64,000 bases of DNA from assembly GCA_934772045.1 (NCBI GenBank), contig CAKVMH010000003.1, positions 1 to 64,000 on the forward strand. Reading direction: 5' to 3'. Position 1 is the stretch's first letter; each line of letters begins with the position of its first letter. This document shows, piece by piece, positions 54,564-63,682 of the stretch. Both the position numbers and the translations under genes were made by a program. This DNA is from an uncultured Clostridia bacterium. GTDB taxonomy: Bacteria > Bacillota > Clostridia > Christensenellales > UBA1242. The notes beneath the pieces were generated by a model. It saw only the letters and a list, made by a program, of their open reading frames with translations. It had not been told where the DNA came from and searched no databases.

Positions 54564-54720
54564 TTTCATGTCACCCTGAGCGTTAGCAATCGTACAATGT
54601 TAAGTATGTCACCCTAAGGAGGCATTGGCAGATATGCTGAGTTAAGTATATCACCCTGAACTCAAATAAATTCATTATATTAAGCATGTCACCCTGAGTG
54701 TTAGTAATCATGCTATGTTA
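54564..54720. repeat. Tandem solo ends of repeat family B
   Basis: Four units of about 40-45 bp, each starting TATGTCACCCTGAG or a variant (54568, 54606, 54649, 54686) and ending GTTAAG or similar: the outer arm of family B without its other half. The arrangement suggests nested insertion or unequal recombination. Confidence 0.7.
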
Positions 54721-54721
54721 T

Positions 54722-54839
54722 ATGTCACCCTGAACGAACGTGAAGGGTCTTGCACAAAGTGCTTTTGATGCCTTTTCTCTAAAAGCAAGGCAAGCCTTGC
54801 AAGATTCTTCGCTTCACTAACGCTTGCTCAGAATGACAG
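54722..54839. repeat. Palindromic repeat family B, copy 1 (full)
   Basis: ATGTCACCCTGAACG.. GTGAAGGGTCTTGCAC, AAAGTGCTTTTGA, AAGGCAAGCCTTGCAAGATT, CTTCGC, CGCTTGCTCAGAATGACA. The ends are imperfect inverted repeats about 35 bp long, with inner small dyads GCACAAAGTGC and AAGGCAAGCCTT. No ORF. Confidence 0.85.
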
Positions 54840-54912
54840 ATGGTCGCTCAAAATGACATTTTTTATTCTACCGATGTTACCCTAAGGCGTTGGCAATTAT
54901 ATTGTGTTAAGC

Positions 54913-55030
54913 ATGTCACCCTGAACGAATGTGAAGGGTCTTGCACAAAGTGCTTTTGAAGATTTTCTCATCAAAAGCAAAACAAGTTTTGCAAGATTCT
55001 TCGCTTCACTAACGCTTGCTCAGAATGACA
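54913..55030. repeat. Palindromic repeat family B, copy 2 (full)
   Basis: Same order as copy 1, with inner dyad AAAACAAGTTTTGC changed compensatorily from GGCAAGCC. Another solo end (ATGTTACCCTAAGG) lies at 54873. Confidence 0.85.
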
Positions 55031-55237
55031 GATGAGAAAATGTAATACTATGAAAATACAAAACAGTTAAACAAAATGCTGTGGAAATATAATAGTGTCA
55101 CAATAAACATAAATTTTTTTTACAAAATCATTATCAACATAAAAAATGTAATGTGTAAATAAAAAATTAATTTTAGGTAACAATAAATATGAAAATTATT
55201 TAAATTTCAAAAATTTTAAAAAAAATGTAAAATTTAG

Positions 55238-55266
55238 TTGATTTTAATTTTCTATGTTGTTAATAT
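55238..55266 (+). promoter_or_regulatory. Promoter of the pilin-like gene
   Basis: TTGATT (55238-55243), 17 bp, TAATAT (55261-55266). Confidence 0.6.
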
Positions 55267-55279
55267 TATCACAGATAAT
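55265..55279. promoter_or_regulatory. 15-bp palindrome over the pilin -10
   Basis: ATTATC, ACA, GATAAT. Perfect six-base arms overlapping the end of the -10. Confidence 0.5.
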
Positions 55280-55326
55280 TGCACAAATTTAGCATTGTTT
55301 GTGCAGATTTAAAGGGGGAATTTAAT

Positions 55327-55632
55327 ATGAGTATGTTATTGGGTGTTGCAAGTACTGGTGTGTCATGGTTAGATACACTGGTTGATGCAGTTCTAAAATT
55401 TGTTAACCCATTATTGATTGTTGTTGCTGTCGCAGGCATCATTTATGCAATTTGGGTTGGTATCAAATTTGTTAGGGCTGAAGATAAATCAGCACGTGAC
55501 GAAGCTAAAGCAAAACTTATCTCAGTTATTGTTGGTATAGTTGTTGTGTTTGTGCTCATCGCATTATTCTACTTCTTGGCTTACAACATTGGGCCAGGTA
55601 AACCAATTGATACAAGCACATGGGGAAAATAA
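55327..55632 (+). CDS. VirB2/TrbC-like pilin (Mbov_0395-type)
   Basis: 101 residues from the ATG preceded by AAAGGGGGAATTTAAT; an upstream in-frame ATG at 55279 has no SD. Two TM segments (about 17-45 and 60-85) separated by a basic loop (VRAEDKSARDEAKAKL), the layout of pilin-like subunits of Gram-positive and mycoplasma-ICE type IV systems. Likely polymerises or lines the conjugation channel. Strong terminator behind. Confidence 0.8.
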   Translation: MSMLLGVASTGVSWLDTLVDAVLKFVNPLLIVVAVAGIIYAIWVGIKFVRAEDKSARDEAKAKLISVIVGIVVVFVLIALFYFLAYNIGPGKPIDTSTWGK

Positions 55633-55668
55633 TTTTAAGACTAAAGTGTCACATTTTAATTTACGATT

Positions 55669-55697
55669 AAAGCAGAATTTCGGTTCTGCTTTTTTTG
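55669..55697 (+). terminator. Intrinsic terminator after the pilin gene
   Basis: AGCAGAA/TTCTGCT stem, six-base loop, eight T. The 200 bases between it and the next promoter hold nothing recognisable. Confidence 0.92.
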
Positions 55698-55861
55698 TGG
55701 CTACATTTCTATACTAACGAAATTATGAAAATATTTTGACCAAAACATTTGGCCGTCATGCATAATAAAATTTTTTAATTTTGCATGTACACTTTTAAAA
55801 TGAATTTAAAGTCATATTAGACCTTCAATAAACAGACAATTAAAAAAAGGAAATAAAATAT

Positions 55862-55890
55862 TTGTTTTTTTGTCATTTTATTGGTATAAT
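55862..55890 (+). promoter_or_regulatory. Promoter of the 497-residue T4SS gene
   Basis: TTGTTT (55862-55867), 17 bp, extended TGG-TATAAT (55885-55890). Confidence 0.75.
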
Positions 55891-55908
55891 AAACTTAATT
55901 AAAGTTTA
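55890..55908. promoter_or_regulatory. 19-bp perfect palindrome at the start site
   Basis: TAAACTT, AATTA, AAGTTTA directly after the -10. Operator candidate, different in sequence from the other T4SS palindromes. Confidence 0.6.
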
Positions 55909-55967
55909 CACTCGTTGCAGTAATAGTTTGCAACTTGTGCTACGGAATTGTTTAAAAGGGGGTTAGT

Positions 55968-57461
55968 GTGGAAGATAATGAATTCGATTATAACGGCAAT
56001 AATGACGATGATGAATTGACTGACGAAGAAGAAGCGGAAGCACAAGCCCAAGAAGAAGCAGAAGCCGAAGCAGAAGCCGAAGCGGAGGAACAAGAACGCT
56101 TAACTTTTGAAGAGCAAATTGCAAAAGAAGAATTGAAGCGTAAGCTTAAAATGGTGGACAGCAAAGTTATGCGTAGGCAAGTTCCGGTTTTGTCCAGCCA
56201 AGATAGAAAGGTTTTAACGCAAGCAAAGCATTCTGACCCAACACTAAAAGCGGAAGCGTATAAAACTGAAGTTAAACGTGCACAAAAATGGGGGCAATTT
56301 TGGCTTAAAACCATTCAATCAATTGCGCCAGCAATTCCTTATATTTTTTATGGCATGCTAATACTTCTTGCAATTTTAGTTGTCGCTTGTACAATTACAA
56401 GCATGTTTGCATGGCTGACCGGCGGAAGTGGTGGCAATTCAAAAGGTATGAATTCCGCTTTTGGTGGCACAGGCAAAGACTTTTACGCTATCCGCATGGT
56501 GTATAAAGATGAAGACCAGGCAAGCAAACTTGTTTTAAACGACAATGCAACCCTAATTTATGGTGCACTTGACAGTTTGCACGACACATCTAGTTATACT
56601 TTAACAATAAAATTGACTTTGCCAGAAGACAAAACGGCAGATTATGACAACGAAACTGCCAATGAAAAAATTAAAAATCTAATGCAAATTTTGGCTGAAA
56701 AACAGTATGTTTACGACAACCCAAATTACGCTGAAAACGGCATTGATTTGGCAACCTTAACTTTAACTGAAAAGGCAAAAAGTGTTAAATATTTTGGTTT
56801 AAACACTGAACTTATTTCCACATTTAAAACCGAGATTGTGGATAACTTCATATTGTATAATTTCAACATGGTTGACGGCATATTGACTTTTACACCGATA
56901 ACTGACGACAGCGACCCAGACGCTACACCAATTGACGCTGATACGGTTAGGGCAAATGTTCAATCTGCACTTGATGCGTATTTTGCATCGTTAAGCACCA
57001 CACGCAGTGAAAAATTATTTGTGCGTGACTGCGTGCTGGAAGGCGAAAACATGCTCACCGATGTTGAAATGAAAAATTATGTTGCAGTTATGTATTTGCC
57101 AAGGAAAAATGTTAGTTTCAGTGCATTTAAATTTTACACCTATGGCGCTGACCCTAAGGCATTGACCATTGAAATGAATGGCAAAACCTATTCTAATTAC
57201 GAAGAATGGCCAGTCGACAAAACCAAAACCATGTACACCTACAGTTTGGACAGCGTTTCCGCAACTGCTGTGGCAGGTTACGACCCAACAACTGCCGTAA
57301 CAACCGCCACCGCGCTATATAAGTTGGCAACCACCGCAAATGCGGATAATTACACAACCACTGACGAAAATGGCTTATTGACTTATAAGGACTATGGACT
57401 TGTGCTTAAGTTCAACACTGCCGATAGTTTCAGTTTTGTGGATGAAGTTACCTTGCGTTAA
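55968..57461 (+). CDS. Anchored T4SS-locus protein with acidic cytosolic N terminus
   Basis: 497 residues from a GTG start with SD AAAAGGGGGTT. Residues 1-60 are extremely acidic, with alternating Glu/Ala repeats (AEAEAEAEAE), then a basic helix, one TM (about 121-150), a Gly/Ser linker and an extracellular domain of about 330 residues, Thr/Asp-rich, with no recognised motif. Its position between pilin and VirB6 suggests a channel or mating-contact component. The terminator stem overlaps its last codons. Confidence 0.75.
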   Translation: MEDNEFDYNGNNDDDELTDEEEAEAQAQEEAEAEAEAEAEEQERLTFEEQIAKEELKRKLKMVDSKVMRRQVPVLSSQDRKVLTQAKHSDPTLKAEAYKTEVKRAQKWGQFWLKTIQSIAPAIPYIFYGMLILLAILVVACTITSMFAWLTGGSGGNSKGMNSAFGGTGKDFYAIRMVYKDEDQASKLVLNDNATLIYGALDSLHDTSSYTLTIKLTLPEDKTADYDNETANEKIKNLMQILAEKQYVYDNPNYAENGIDLATLTLTEKAKSVKYFGLNTELISTFKTEIVDNFILYNFNMVDGILTFTPITDDSDPDATPIDADTVRANVQSALDAYFASLSTTRSEKLFVRDCVLEGENMLTDVEMKNYVAVMYLPRKNVSFSAFKFYTYGADPKALTIEMNGKTYSNYEEWPVDKTKTMYTYSLDSVSATAVAGYDPTTAVTTATALYKLATTANADNYTTTDENGLLTYKDYGLVLKFNTADSFSFVDEVTLR

Positions 57462-57476
57462 CAAGGTAACTTTTTT
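57446..57476 (+). terminator. Terminator overlapping the CDS end
   Basis: AGTTACCTTG/CAAGGTAACT stem with the stop codon TAA in its loop, then six T. Confidence 0.85.
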
Positions 57477-57496
57477 GTTGTAAATTAATTTCAACA

Positions 57497-57546
57497 GTGT
57501 CATTCTGAGCGACCATCTGTCATTCTGAGCGGAGCGAAGAACCTGA
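57497..57546. repeat. Solo ends of repeat family B (inverted)
   Basis: GTGTCATTCTGAGCGACCAT and TGTCATTCTGAGCGGAGCG, GAAGAACC: two partial right arms in tandem. Confidence 0.65.
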
Positions 57547-57616
57547 ATGATTTTGGTAAATTAAAATTTTATATGCTTACATAATTTCAGACACCTGTCA
57601 TTCTGATTAACTATCC

Positions 57617-57733
57617 GTCATTCTGAGCAAGCGTAAGCGTAGCGAAGAATCTTGCAAAACTTGTTTTGCTTTTGAGAAATTAATCTTAAAAAGCACTTCG
57701 TGCAAGACCATTCGTTTACACTCAGGGTGACAT
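57617..57733. repeat. Palindromic repeat family B, copy 3 (full, inverted)
   Basis: GTCATTCTGAGCAAGCGTAA, GCGAAGAATCTTGC, AAAACTTGTTTTGC, AAGCACTTCGTGCAAGACC, then CTCAGGGTGACAT. Confidence 0.85.
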
Positions 57734-57788
57734 GTTTAACATTCGGGTTGAAATGTATCATTCAATTATAGTGGTGGGATGATGTCTT

Positions 57789-57905
57789 TGTCATTCTGAG
57801 CAAGCGTAAGCGAGGCGAAGAATCTTGCAAGGCTTGCCTTGCTTTCAGGTAAAAGTCATCAAAAGCACTTCGTGCAAGACCCTTCACATTCGTTCAGGGT
57901 GACAT
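57789..57905. repeat. Palindromic repeat family B, copy 4 (full, inverted)
   Basis: TGTCATTCTGAGCAAGCGTA, GAAGAATCTTGC, AAGGCTTGCCTT, AAGCACTTCGTGCAAGACCC, CAGGGTGACAT. Further solo ends (CACTCAGGGTGGCATG, TTACTCAGGGTGACATA) at 57927-57980. Confidence 0.85.
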
Positions 57906-58073
57906 ATAACAAAGTATAATTGCTCACACTCAGGGTGGCATGCCTTAAAGATGCACTTGCTTTTACTCAGGGTGACATATAACATAGTATGATTGTTTAC
58001 ACTCAGTGGGTTTAGGTGAAAGGTGTGTTATTATAACTTCAACAAAAAAAATGCAAAATTTTGTTGTATTTGT

Positions 58074-58102
58074 TTGTTTAATTGCGCTTTTTAGTATATA
58101 AT
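58074..58102 (+). promoter_or_regulatory. Promoter of the VirB6-VirB4 operon
   Basis: TTGTTT (58074-58079), 17 bp, TATAAT (58097-58102). Confidence 0.75.
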
Positions 58103-58111
58103 AATACTAAA
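58090..58111. promoter_or_regulatory. Inverted repeat over the VirB6 -10
   Basis: TTTAGTAT, six bases, ATACTAAA. Perfect eight-base arms embracing the -10; a third ATACTA half lies just downstream. Confidence 0.6.
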
Positions 58112-58224
58112 TATACTAGGCGGAAACTATGCAACATCAAAGTGTTATTTATTTTGGTTTAGTGTAACTTTAAATAAATACAAATCATGTTGTGTGACAT
58201 TAAGTTTACAGAAGGGGAATGTTT

Positions 58225-60705
58225 ATGGTAGATGCAGTTTTGGGTTTAATAGGTACTTTACTTTATCCACTTTTTTCAATTGTGTTTGTAATTATCAGCA
58301 TTTTACAAAGTTTGTTCTATTCTTTTGCTGGCATTGGGGACAACATACAATATGGCAGTACATACTCCGGTAATGGTGAAACAGGCATGGGTTTCATACC
58401 TATCACCGGCTCTAGTTCGGACGGTGGTGATACTAGCACTGGTATAGTTTACTTCATTTTGAATTCAAACATAGTCAAAAACATCTTCATTTCAATTGCA
58501 ATTTTAGCAATATTCCTCATTATCATATTCTCAACTTTGGCAGCATTAAAGTCAATCTATTCAGAAAAACCAAAAAGTTGGCGCGACATTGTCACAAATG
58601 CAGTTAAAGGTTTAACCAGTTTCATTATCCTTCCAGTTTGTTGCTTGCTTGGCGTTTGGGTTGGTAACATTTTGCTTCAAGCTGTTGCAGGGGCAACGTC
58701 GCAAGGCGGAACAATGTACTTGGACAGGCAATTGTTCCTATCATGTTCCTACAGCGCAAATATTTATCGTATTGAAACATTTACGGACAGTGCTGGGGAT
58801 AAGAAAAAGCAAGATGCAGCATATGAAAGGATTAAAGAAACCATTGAAATTTATGGTTTAACGAATGCTTATGGTGGCGAGGTTGACGCGACTGATGAAA
58901 GCGGAAATAAACTGACAGATGAAGAAGGTAATACAATTAAAAACCTTAAAAATTTAAAACGCGGACAAAACAGTGAATATTATGCCCAAATTGTTGACCA
59001 AATGTACGGTTTAAACCGTATCCCTATCCATAACCACATAACTGTAGGTGTGGGTGAAAGTGGGCACCAGGGTTATTATCAATTATGGAATATAAATTAT
59101 TTACTGCTAATTGTTGGTGGCATATTTATGATGTACGTGCTGGTTAGTGTAACTTATGGTATGGTTAAAAGGTTATTCATTTTAATGATGCTGTTTGTAA
59201 TTAGCCCAGCAGTATGTGCAATGTATCCACTTGACGAAGGCAATGCAGTAAAAAATTGGACAGGCGATGTAAGGAAAAATATAACCAGCGCCTATGGTGC
59301 AGTCGCAGGCATGAACTTGTTCTTCTGCTTTGCACCTGTCATTAAAAACATAAATTTCTCGTTGTCTGGTGCAGCATGGGCTAGCGATATCTTCTTTGTT
59401 TCAGACATTATCCAATTGATCTTGCTTATTTGTGGTTTGTTCTGTGTAAATGAGTTTATAACGATGATCGTAAACTACTTTGGTTTAGGCAACGCATACA
59501 GTGACGGCAAATCTCTCCGCGCAAGCGCAACTGGTGCCCTTAAAAATTATGGAGGAAAAGCAACCAAACGTACAGCAGGGGCATTTGTTAGAGGTAACAA
59601 TGCCAGGAAAGAAACTGGTGGGTTTAAAGGTGTTTTAAGAGGCGCTGGGGCATTCTTCGATGAGGCTGCCTTGGGTGGACTTGGTAAGGACGCTATGAAA
59701 GGCGCAAAGGATGCAAAAAAAGACGGCAGAGGTGCCTTTGGCGGTTTCATGTCAGGTGCAATGCAAAATTTAGGAAAGTATGGTTCGGGTGTATCAGGCG
59801 AAATTGGCAAAGTTCTTGATGAAGAATTGAAAAAGGGTAAAGATGAAAGCAAACAAAACGAGAAAAAGGCAAAGTGGGCACAGCGCATAGCCAACATTGA
59901 CAAAAGCGAATTTGTGGGCAACGAGGGTGCCATGGCTTCTGAATTAAAACGTCAAATGCTTGCAGATGGTATTAAGGAAGAAGATCTTTTCGACAAAAGG
60001 CTTTTGGGCGACGAAGCTAAATTCGGCAAAAAGGATGCAGTTAATGAAAGTATCGCTCGTTTCAATGAAAAAGATTACGATGAAAGAAAAATTCCATTGG
60101 AATCAGTTCGTACTTTGATTTCAAGTTCGGACAGTACTGATGCTGCACAAAGGGCTGCAACTGCCGCTGCTAAGGCGTTTGCAGAAGAGTTGGATAAAAA
60201 ACAAGCCTTAGTTGTAAGTGCGGATGCTTCTGGTAGAGATTATGTAACGGCTGTGAACAATGAAAATCTTGCTGAAGCGGCTGCAACTGCTGCCGCCGCT
60301 GCTGCTACCACAGCAGTTAACAATTATCATAGCTTTAGGTCATCTCACCTTAGTAACACAGACATTGCACAAAGAAGATTCATAGGTGAAGAAGGTAAAT
60401 ATACTGCTGACGAAATGAAAGGCCAAACAGCTGCAACAATCCGCGACATGAAGGAATTTAACAGGTTAATGGATGAAGCAAACAAAGCTAAACGCGATGA
60501 GCAAGAAGCAAGCAAAAATTATGCAAATGCAACAACTGCTGCGAATGAAGCTCTCAACAAATTTACAGCCGATTTAGATAAAGCTAAATCAATTTCTTCC
60601 GATGCTGCAACTGCGGTTACAGGGTTTTCAACAACAAAAGCTACTGCTTCAGCAGATGTGACAGCAATTATCACAGCACTTACAAATGCTGTAAATAGAT
60701 TGTAA
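58225..60705 (+). CDS. VirB6-like polytopic T4SS protein (Mbov_0396-type)
   Basis: 826 residues from the second ATG, which has GAAGGGG at proper distance; the ATG at 58219 is too close to it. About seven TM segments up to residue 430 (VKNIFISIAILAIFLIIIFS, then SWRDIVTNAVKGLTSF, a phrase typical of this family), with an extracellular loop. Then a long soluble C-terminal part (430-826), Lys/Glu/Ala-rich, probably coiled-coil and cytosolic, with poly-Ala stretches. Inner-membrane channel component. The VirB4 gene follows after 17 bp. Confidence 0.85.
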   Translation: MVDAVLGLIGTLLYPLFSIVFVIISILQSLFYSFAGIGDNIQYGSTYSGNGETGMGFIPITGSSSDGGDTSTGIVYFILNSNIVKNIFISIAILAIFLIIIFSTLAALKSIYSEKPKSWRDIVTNAVKGLTSFIILPVCCLLGVWVGNILLQAVAGATSQGGTMYLDRQLFLSCSYSANIYRIETFTDSAGDKKKQDAAYERIKETIEIYGLTNAYGGEVDATDESGNKLTDEEGNTIKNLKNLKRGQNSEYYAQIVDQMYGLNRIPIHNHITVGVGESGHQGYYQLWNINYLLLIVGGIFMMYVLVSVTYGMVKRLFILMMLFVISPAVCAMYPLDEGNAVKNWTGDVRKNITSAYGAVAGMNLFFCFAPVIKNINFSLSGAAWASDIFFVSDIIQLILLICGLFCVNEFITMIVNYFGLGNAYSDGKSLRASATGALKNYGGKATKRTAGAFVRGNNARKETGGFKGVLRGAGAFFDEAALGGLGKDAMKGAKDAKKDGRGAFGGFMSGAMQNLGKYGSGVSGEIGKVLDEELKKGKDESKQNEKKAKWAQRIANIDKSEFVGNEGAMASELKRQMLADGIKEEDLFDKRLLGDEAKFGKKDAVNESIARFNEKDYDERKIPLESVRTLISSSDSTDAAQRAATAAAKAFAEELDKKQALVVSADASGRDYVTAVNNENLAEAAATAAAAAATTAVNNYHSFRSSHLSNTDIAQRRFIGEEGKYTADEMKGQTAATIRDMKEFNRLMDEANKAKRDEQEASKNYANATTAANEALNKFTADLDKAKSISSDAATAVTGFSTTKATASADVTAIITALTNAVNRL

Positions 60706-60722
60706 AATTTAATAGGGGTTAA

Positions 60723-63461
60723 ATGATTAGATATATTCCTGGCAAAACCAGGGTTAAAACTGAATTTTTAAAGAACATTACGCTAGGTGACGTTATCCTA
60801 GCGATTGTTTGTTTGGCTTTTGCAATTGTAATTATTGCAAGCAACTTATTTAAAATTAATGATGTTGATTATCGTTGGTATGCTTTGATTGGTTGGTTGG
60901 CAATTAGCGTTTCGTTCTTCTTGCCAATCGACGAAGGTTTAAGGATGTACAGTTCCATTGTGCTTATTATCCGCTTTGCAGCGTTTAGCAAAAAATATGT
61001 TAAACAGGGTGCGAAAGGCGCAGTTAAACCAATGAGTAAATTGACACCGTTCTTCAATATTGAAGTTGGTAAATTTATTAATTTTGGTGACTATGCAGGC
61101 ATAGCAATTGAAATTCAACCTCTTGCGCTCGACCTTATGCAGGAACCTGCACAGGACAGCATAATTAACACATTCAGTAAGGCATTAAAGCGTATTTCGC
61201 AGTATCAGCGTGCAAGTTTAATTAAAACAATTAAGCCGATGAACTTTGAACAATTTTTGAAGAGTGACGACCGCAAATATGCACTTTTAAACAAACTTTA
61301 CGAAGACGGGCAGTACACCGACGCAGAAATGGAAAGTAGGTCACTTATATTCCGTGAGCGTGTTGCAACGCTTAATAATGCAATTAAAGCGGAACCAATT
61401 TTGCAATCGCACTTTTACCTTGTGTTGTATGGGGCGGACAAAACGAACTTGGAAGAAACAGCAATTGGCATTGTAAACGATATGGCAACCGGGCAATATG
61501 CAATCAGTTCAAAAATATTAATGGAAAAGGAACTTATAAGTTTCTTAAAATCGAATTATCAAGAAGTTTATGCCGAGCGTGAAATTGATGGGCTTGCACC
61601 AAGCCAGTTGACAAACTGGATAATGCCTAATCAAGTTGACTTTAAAATGTCGCGTGTGGAAATTGACAAGCGCCCATTCAAGCAATTTGTGATAACCAAT
61701 TATCCTTTGGAAGTTGGCAATGGTTGGGCGTATCCTATATTCAGCCAAGACAACACCCGCGTGGTTATGAACATTATGCCAGTGGATAAAGACAAGGGCG
61801 AAAAGGCAATTGACCGTGCGGTTATGGAAAAAGAAAGTAAGTTGGATAGAACCTTCCGTTCCAGCCAAGTTATTGAAAAACAAGCAGATATTGAAAGTTT
61901 GCAACAGTTGTTACGTGATTTAAAAACGAATAACGAACAACTTTACGATGTGTCTATACACGCACGTGTTAAAGAAGACAATCGTAAAGAATTCCGCAAT
62001 GTTATGAAGCAGTATGGCTTTAAACAATCGGATATGTTTGGTAGGCAAGTGGACGCATTTGTGTCCAGCAGTGTTAACAGAATTGACACTTTAAAAAATT
62101 ATTATCGTAGTATGCCATCAACAACAATTGCGGCGGCATTCCCAATGGTGGACAGCATCATGCAGGATAAGGCAGGTTTCTGCTTAGGCATGGCAACAGC
62201 AAGCGGTTATCCTGTGTTTGTGGACTTCTTTACGCGTGATAGGCGTGAAGGGCGTATTAACAGTAACATGATGGTTATTGGTAAGTCTGGTTCAGGTAAA
62301 TCATATGCAACAAAAACCATTTTGGCAAACCTTGCTGCGGACAGAACAAAAATGTTTATTCTCGACCCGGAACAAGAATACGATGTTATGACGCGTAACC
62401 TTGGCGGTAAAGTTATTGACGTTGGTACAAATAAATCTGGTATCTTAAATCCGTTCCACATCATGGCTTCGCTTGAGGACTTGGATTCTGCAACCGAAGG
62501 CAAGGAAAATGTCGACGATATGAACATTGACGACCTTGTGCTTAAAGGTACAAACAAAACATTCTTCACTCACTTGCAATTCTTGGAACAATTCTTCCGT
62601 GCAATTTTGGAAGGTATTGAAAGTGATGCATTTGAAACACTTAACACTTTAGTAGTTGAACTTTACAACAATAAAGGCATTAACCAAAAAACAAACATTG
62701 GTAAATTAAAAGCGGAAGATTATCCTATATTTGACGATTTGTTTGCATTAATTCAAAGCAAATTAAAGACAGTTAAAGACGAATATTATCGAAAAAATCT
62801 ACTTATCCTTGAAACATATATTCAAAAATTTGCCACAGGTGGCCGTAACAGTGACTTATGGAATGGCCCAACAAGCATTTTGACAGACGAAAACTTGATT
62901 ACCTTTAACTTCCAAACATTGTTTGCAAGTAAAAATAACAAGTTGGCTAATGCGCAAATGTTGTTGGTTTTCAAATACCTTAACAACGAAATTATTAATA
63001 ACAAACGCTTTAATGAAGAGTATTATCAACGCACAGGCGAAGATATTAAACGTCAAGTTGTCATCGCGGTCGACGAAGCGCACATGTTCATTGACCCAGA
63101 CAGCCCTGTTGCACTTAACTTCATGGCGGAAATGGCTAAACGTATCCGTAAATATCAAGGTATGCAAATTGTTATTACTCAAAATATTAAAGACTTCTTG
63201 GGTACACCAGAAATTCAACGTAGGTCGGCAGCGATTATTAACGCCTGCCAGTACAGCATGATTTTGCAACTTGCGCCAAACGATATGGCTGACTTGTTGG
63301 AACTTTATAAATCTGCAGGTGGTATCAATAAGAACGAACAAGAAGGTATTGTCACAGCACCACTTGGCCGTGCATTCTTAATCACCAGCCCAATGACGCG
63401 TCTGTTTATAGATATTTACGCTTACGATATGGTTAAAGTAATAATCGGCGAAGCAAAATAG
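60723..63461 (+). CDS. virB4: VirB4 ATPase with N-terminal TM segments (Mbov_0397-type)
   Basis: 912 residues. Two TM segments near the N terminus (about 22-45 and 55-70), suggesting a fused VirB3/PrgI-like anchor, then the VirB4 N-terminal domain and the ATPase domain: Walker A VIGKSGSGKS (about 517-526), Walker B VVIAVDEAHMF (about 778-788), and MQIVITQNIKDFLG, close to family phrases. Energises pilus or channel assembly and substrate transfer. SD AGGGG. A terminator follows. Confidence 0.95.
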   Translation: MIRYIPGKTRVKTEFLKNITLGDVILAIVCLAFAIVIIASNLFKINDVDYRWYALIGWLAISVSFFLPIDEGLRMYSSIVLIIRFAAFSKKYVKQGAKGAVKPMSKLTPFFNIEVGKFINFGDYAGIAIEIQPLALDLMQEPAQDSIINTFSKALKRISQYQRASLIKTIKPMNFEQFLKSDDRKYALLNKLYEDGQYTDAEMESRSLIFRERVATLNNAIKAEPILQSHFYLVLYGADKTNLEETAIGIVNDMATGQYAISSKILMEKELISFLKSNYQEVYAEREIDGLAPSQLTNWIMPNQVDFKMSRVEIDKRPFKQFVITNYPLEVGNGWAYPIFSQDNTRVVMNIMPVDKDKGEKAIDRAVMEKESKLDRTFRSSQVIEKQADIESLQQLLRDLKTNNEQLYDVSIHARVKEDNRKEFRNVMKQYGFKQSDMFGRQVDAFVSSSVNRIDTLKNYYRSMPSTTIAAAFPMVDSIMQDKAGFCLGMATASGYPVFVDFFTRDRREGRINSNMMVIGKSGSGKSYATKTILANLAADRTKMFILDPEQEYDVMTRNLGGKVIDVGTNKSGILNPFHIMASLEDLDSATEGKENVDDMNIDDLVLKGTNKTFFTHLQFLEQFFRAILEGIESDAFETLNTLVVELYNNKGINQKTNIGKLKAEDYPIFDDLFALIQSKLKTVKDEYYRKNLLILETYIQKFATGGRNSDLWNGPTSILTDENLITFNFQTLFASKNNKLANAQMLLVFKYLNNEIINNKRFNEEYYQRTGEDIKRQVVIAVDEAHMFIDPDSPVALNFMAEMAKRIRKYQGMQIVITQNIKDFLGTPEIQRRSAAIINACQYSMILQLAPNDMADLLELYKSAGGINKNEQEGIVTAPLGRAFLITSPMTRLFIDIYAYDMVKVIIGEAK

Positions 63462-63507
63462 ATTTGATAATTTACCATGTTTTCTACGTATGTAATTAAA
63501 TGAAATT

Positions 63508-63543
63508 AAAAAATTCCACTAGATTATACAGTGGAATTTTTTT
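63508..63543 (+). terminator. Intrinsic terminator after virB4
   Basis: AAATTCCACT/AGTGGAATTT stem with a nine-base loop and a T-run. Confidence 0.92.
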
Positions 63544-63549
63544 CGACCT

Positions 63550-63668
63550 ATGTCACCCTGAACGAAAGTGAAGGGTCTTGCACGCAGTGCTTTTGAAAAT
63601 TTTCTCGTTGAAAGCAAAACAAGTTTTGCAAGATTCTTCGCCACGCTTACACTTGCTCAGAATGACAT
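63550..63668. repeat. Palindromic repeat family B, copy 5 (full)
   Basis: Same as copies 1 and 2; inner dyads GCACGCAGTGC and AAAACAAGTTTTGC. Confidence 0.85.
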
Positions 63669-63682
63669 GTTTTATAATACAG

